A stretch of 64,000 bases of DNA from assembly GCF_020085105.1 (NCBI RefSeq), contig NC_058043.1:20232667-20296666 (forward strand), written 5' to 3'. This DNA is from Siniperca chuatsi (taxonomy: Eukaryota > Chordata > Actinopteri > Centrarchiformes > Sinipercidae). Position numbers and translations under genes: made by a program. A model generated the notes under the pieces. The model ran no database searches. It had not been told where the DNA came from and saw only the letters and a program-made list of their open reading frames with translations. Each line of letters begins with the position of its first letter. The stretch's first letter is position 1. Below are positions 61,297 through 64,000 of the stretch, in pieces.

Positions 61297-62362
61297 ATGG
61301 ACAACAGTCAACAGTCCAAAGAAAGCACGGACCGGTCCGACCTGGTTTCTGAGGACGGTAAAAACAGCAAGTCTGTCTTGTGTCAACGCTGCGGATCCAA
61401 GGTGCTATGCCCGGGGATGGCTGTCTTTGCAAAGAAAGAGGTATGATGTATGACATTAGGCAGTGACAGGCTGACAGGCGCTGCCTTCAAGCTCTGGTTA
61501 TCTTGTTGTGGGGGTATTTAGTCTGTCCACAGGTAATGTAAATCAAGCGAATGTTTTTTGTATAGCACAATTTCATCCAAGGTGCTTTACAGGATAATAA
61601 AACCAGTATTAAAGTGCAACTATGTACATTTAAGTACAAATGTTAGGTACATAAACAGAGTATTTCTATTTTATGGCACTTAACTACTATTCAGGGAAAT
61701 ATTGTACTTTTATGCCAATAGATTTATTTGATAGCTGGACTTACTAATTCATTTACAATCAAAGATGTTACATTCAAAACATAATACATGTCTAAAGTAT
61801 GATGCATGAAACTCCCCAACAGTATATAAAGTAGTAAATAGTTTCAGCTCGACTAACTACAAGAGTAAAATAATACTTAAATATTAATGCACCAGCAATA
61901 ATAATATAGTATGACAATATTTGATAGTATAACACGCACAGGGGCAATGTTTATGCATTGAGTACTTTACTTTTGATATTTTAAGTACATTTTGCTACAA
62001 TACTTGTGCTCTTTTACATAACGTCCAAAACCTCTTTTGCACTACTGATTTTGAGTTCTTTCAGAAGTGTTTTTATGTCATTTGGTTTTGGGGTTTTTTT
62101 TTTCTCCCACCAGCTGTTCCTACCATCCATGCGAAAAAAGGGTGGCCTCAGCACCACAGAGGGCTCGGTGGACGGGGACACTCTGACCGCCCACTGGTTT
62201 GTGGACGACATGTACACATTTGAGAATGTGGGCTTCACTAACGACGTGGGGAGAATCAAGTATCTCATCTGTGCAGATTGTGAGATTGGACCAATCGGCT
62301 GGCACTGTTTGGATGACAAGAAAAGTTTCTACGTCGCTGTGGAAAGAGTGAATCATGCATAG
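61297..62362 (+). CDS. rabif: Rab-interacting factor, MSS4 (guanine nucleotide-free Rab chaperone)
   Basis: Two exons, 61297-61440 and 62114-62362, joined at phase 0 (GT at 61441, AG at 62112-62113), give 130 aa; human RABIF is 123 aa. The Mss4 fold binds nucleotide-free exocytic Rabs (Rab1, 3, 8, 10 and others), stabilises them and weakly promotes GDP release in the cytosol. The zinc site is C29/C32 ('LCQRCGSKVL') with C101/C104 ('LICADCEIGPIGWHC'). 'LFLPSMRKK', 'FENVGFTNDVGRIK' and 'LDDKKSFYVAVERV' are nearly identical to human. The N-terminal 20 residues are variable. The ATG has a purine at -3 and G at +4. The intron carries a hAT-like MITE. A poly(A) signal lies at 62609-62614. Confidence 0.96.
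61614..62020 (+). repeat. hAT-like MITE copy in the rabif intron
   Basis: 'tacatttaagtacaaatg', 'gaaatattgtacttttatgc', 'agtatataaagtagtaaata' and 'ttttaagtacattttgctac' follow the order of the element at 18033-18564. The ends are eroded. It fills most of the rabif intron. Confidence 0.65.
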
Positions 62363-62466
62363 TCTAAATGCTTATGTGAGCCTGAAAGAACTTTTAAAAA
62401 CATGTTGGCACGCTATGCATCTTTTCATGGATTTACTCCCAGAGTTGACCCCAACCTAATCTATCT

Positions 62467-62467
62467 C

Positions 62468-62513
<46 letters not shown>
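62467..62513. repeat. CA microsatellite in the rabif 3' UTR
   Basis: About 22 CA units, 105 nt after the rabif stop codon. Confidence 0.95.
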
Positions 62514-62516
<3 letters not shown>

Positions 62517-62608
62517 TCATATGCTGTTATGTGTACATTGTTTATAATAACAGGACAGCGCCAGTTTCATTCTCCTCCATCACACTGACAGTATGACTAT
62601 CCTGTTCT

Positions 62609-62614
62609 AATAAA
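62609..62614 (+). terminator. rabif: rabif poly(A) signal
   Basis: AATAAA followed by a GT-rich stretch ('gatgtttttgggaagctg'), fitting a real cleavage site. Confidence 0.6.
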
Positions 62615-62825
62615 GATGTTTTTGGGAAGCTGATGTTGAGTGCCAACAATAATGTGATGTGGGGTCCCTTCATCTCAGTGTCTTTTAACCCCGTAAAAAT
62701 CAGTTCATGTGTGTACAGTGCTTGTTTAATTTTTAAACTAGTTCAGTAAATAACAACTTTGATAAATAAAAGCAAAAATAGCAAACATTCACTAATTCCA
62801 GCTTCACAAATATGAGTATTTACTG

Positions 62826-63030
62826 CTTTTCTTTGTTGTCTTTTAATCATTTTAAATGGACAACTTTTGGGTTTTAGCAAAAGCAATTTAAAGATGATGC
62901 GTGGGGCTTTGTGAACTTGTGATACCCATTTTTCACTGTGTTTTGACATTCTATAAGTTAATTGATTCACTGAGAACATTTTTGATAGATTATTATATAC
63001 TGTGAATGATAATTTGTTGCAGCCCTTAAA
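62826..63030. repeat. 'cgattaatcg' family repeat, copy e
   Basis: Contains 'caacttttgggttttagc', 'gtgaacttgtgatacccatt', 'aagttaattgattcactgag' and the end 'ataatttgttgcagccct', in the order expected for the family ('tgcagctctaa' at the end). Confidence 0.6.
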
Positions 63031-64000
63031 AAGTTACTCTGTTGGGAAAGATCAGGTCCCCGTTCGTGTGGGTGTGCCCTAAAGATACAGGGAGTTGATT
63101 CCATGTTGCAATAAGCATCACATCCTGAAAATTCAGCTTGCTGCATTTCTTTTTGCCTAAAGGGCAGCAAGAGCCATTTACCAGTAATTTAACTAGTTTG
63201 TTAAGCATTTTCAGTTATAAAATTGTTATCACAGCATACGCATGATCTCAAAACTCTCAAGTACCCAGGGAGGCAAATCCAAATCATATTAAAATTAGCT
63301 CCGTGTGCAACAGCCAAGATAGTCTACTAGTCAAATGTGCAAGAAAATTAATGTAAATGTACATGATGGTTGTTGGGGCCCTCGGTGTGGTTTTAGGTTG
63401 CAGATATGGATAGAGTTTTGCTAATCCACACTGTCCTCACTGTTACCTGTACGTAATACTCCTTATGAAAACAGCACGTTATGTGGATTATGCAGGTAAG
63501 AAAATGGGTGGGTTTGAAAAAAGGTGAACAAGCCCTTGTTTCAAGGTGTAGGTCTACTGTTGGCCACTGGATGTCGTGATTTCAGTATTTCACAGACATG
63601 TTTTTATTATTTCGCGACTGCCAGTGGATCTCCCATATGATGTTGTGTGTGCTGTGCACCTGTCAAGCAGAGGCTCTGCCCCCACCCTGTCAGCTGAACC
63701 CCACCAATCAGTGGCCGTGGTGGAAGTCCGCAGACTACACTGTGAGTGATGGTGGTGGAGCTGTTTGCTTCCCTTTGTGTGTATTCAAGCATAAAAAGCA
63801 TTATGGATGTACTGTATGTCCTTTGTGAGATCTATGATGAAAACTATGCGTTATTAAGTTAGCACAAGAACAGCTATGCAAATAATATATATAATTATGT
63901 CCAGACTGATAAAAAAATATGCAACAAATTATGTATAGAGTCATACATAATACTCAAGACCAAACACTTGGGATAATAGAGCAGAAAGCTTGTCGTGATC
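63031..64000. other. Downstream of rabif, no gene seen
   Basis: No exon could be supported. A unique GC-richer block at 63640-63760 is open on both strands (76 and 64 aa ORFs) but matches no family I recognise. Confidence 0.5.

Noticed and set aside
63598..63828. Overlapping 76- and 64-aa frames near the window end
   Set aside because: No recognisable domain, and nothing links them to an exon of a known neighbour.
1..64000. CRISPR arrays, operons, phage or plasmid features
   Set aside because: None seen; intron-bearing vertebrate genes and fish repeats exclude a prokaryotic replicon.

Overview
This window is vertebrate nuclear DNA, almost certainly from a percomorph teleost fish. The genes are split by canonical GT-AG introns. 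The proteins read closely like human GPR25, INAVA, ADIPOR1 and RABIF. The intergenic and intronic DNA is AT-rich and holds typical fish repeats: a tRNA-derived SINE, hAT-like MITEs, LINE tails and CA/GT microsatellites. There are no operons, CRISPR arrays or other prokaryotic features.

Layout: 1-18 kb has no supported protein-coding exon. Its first ~2.3 kb could be the 3' UTR of an upstream gene (camsap2 would be expected from synteny), followed by a nest of MITEs and several unique, homeodomain-motif-rich blocks that look like conserved non-coding elements. gpr25 lies at 18.9-20.0 kb as a single coding exon. 20-28 kb is intergenic, with a long-armed foldback element and an intact SINE flanked by a perfect 11-bp duplication. 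inava runs from a non-coding first exon near 28.7 kb to a stop at 45.6 kb and a poly(A) signal near 47.2 kb. adipor1 covers about 48.65-55.4 kb (376 aa in 7 coding exons). A PIF/Harbinger-derived locus lies at 57.0-59.8 kb: a two-exon MADF-BESS gene on the + strand with a frame break in its MADF domain, facing a decayed transposase on the - strand. rabif (130 aa, 2 exons) lies at 61.3-62.6 kb. The last 1.4 kb holds a repeat and nothing else recognised.

The four host genes belong to two neighbourhoods that are separate in human 1q32.1 (GPR25-INAVA, and RABIF/ADIPOR1). Here they are adjacent on one strand. They are not a functional unit: an orphan or chemokine-like receptor, a cytohesin-binding epithelial and innate immunity adaptor, an adiponectin receptor, and a Rab-binding chaperone.

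I found no wholly new biological system. The most interesting signals are the Harbinger MADF/transposase pair, in which the two halves have decayed unevenly, the compact synteny, an adipor1 splice acceptor that sits at the end of a LINE-like tail, and the long foldback element. All calls come from reading the sequence; no database search was run.
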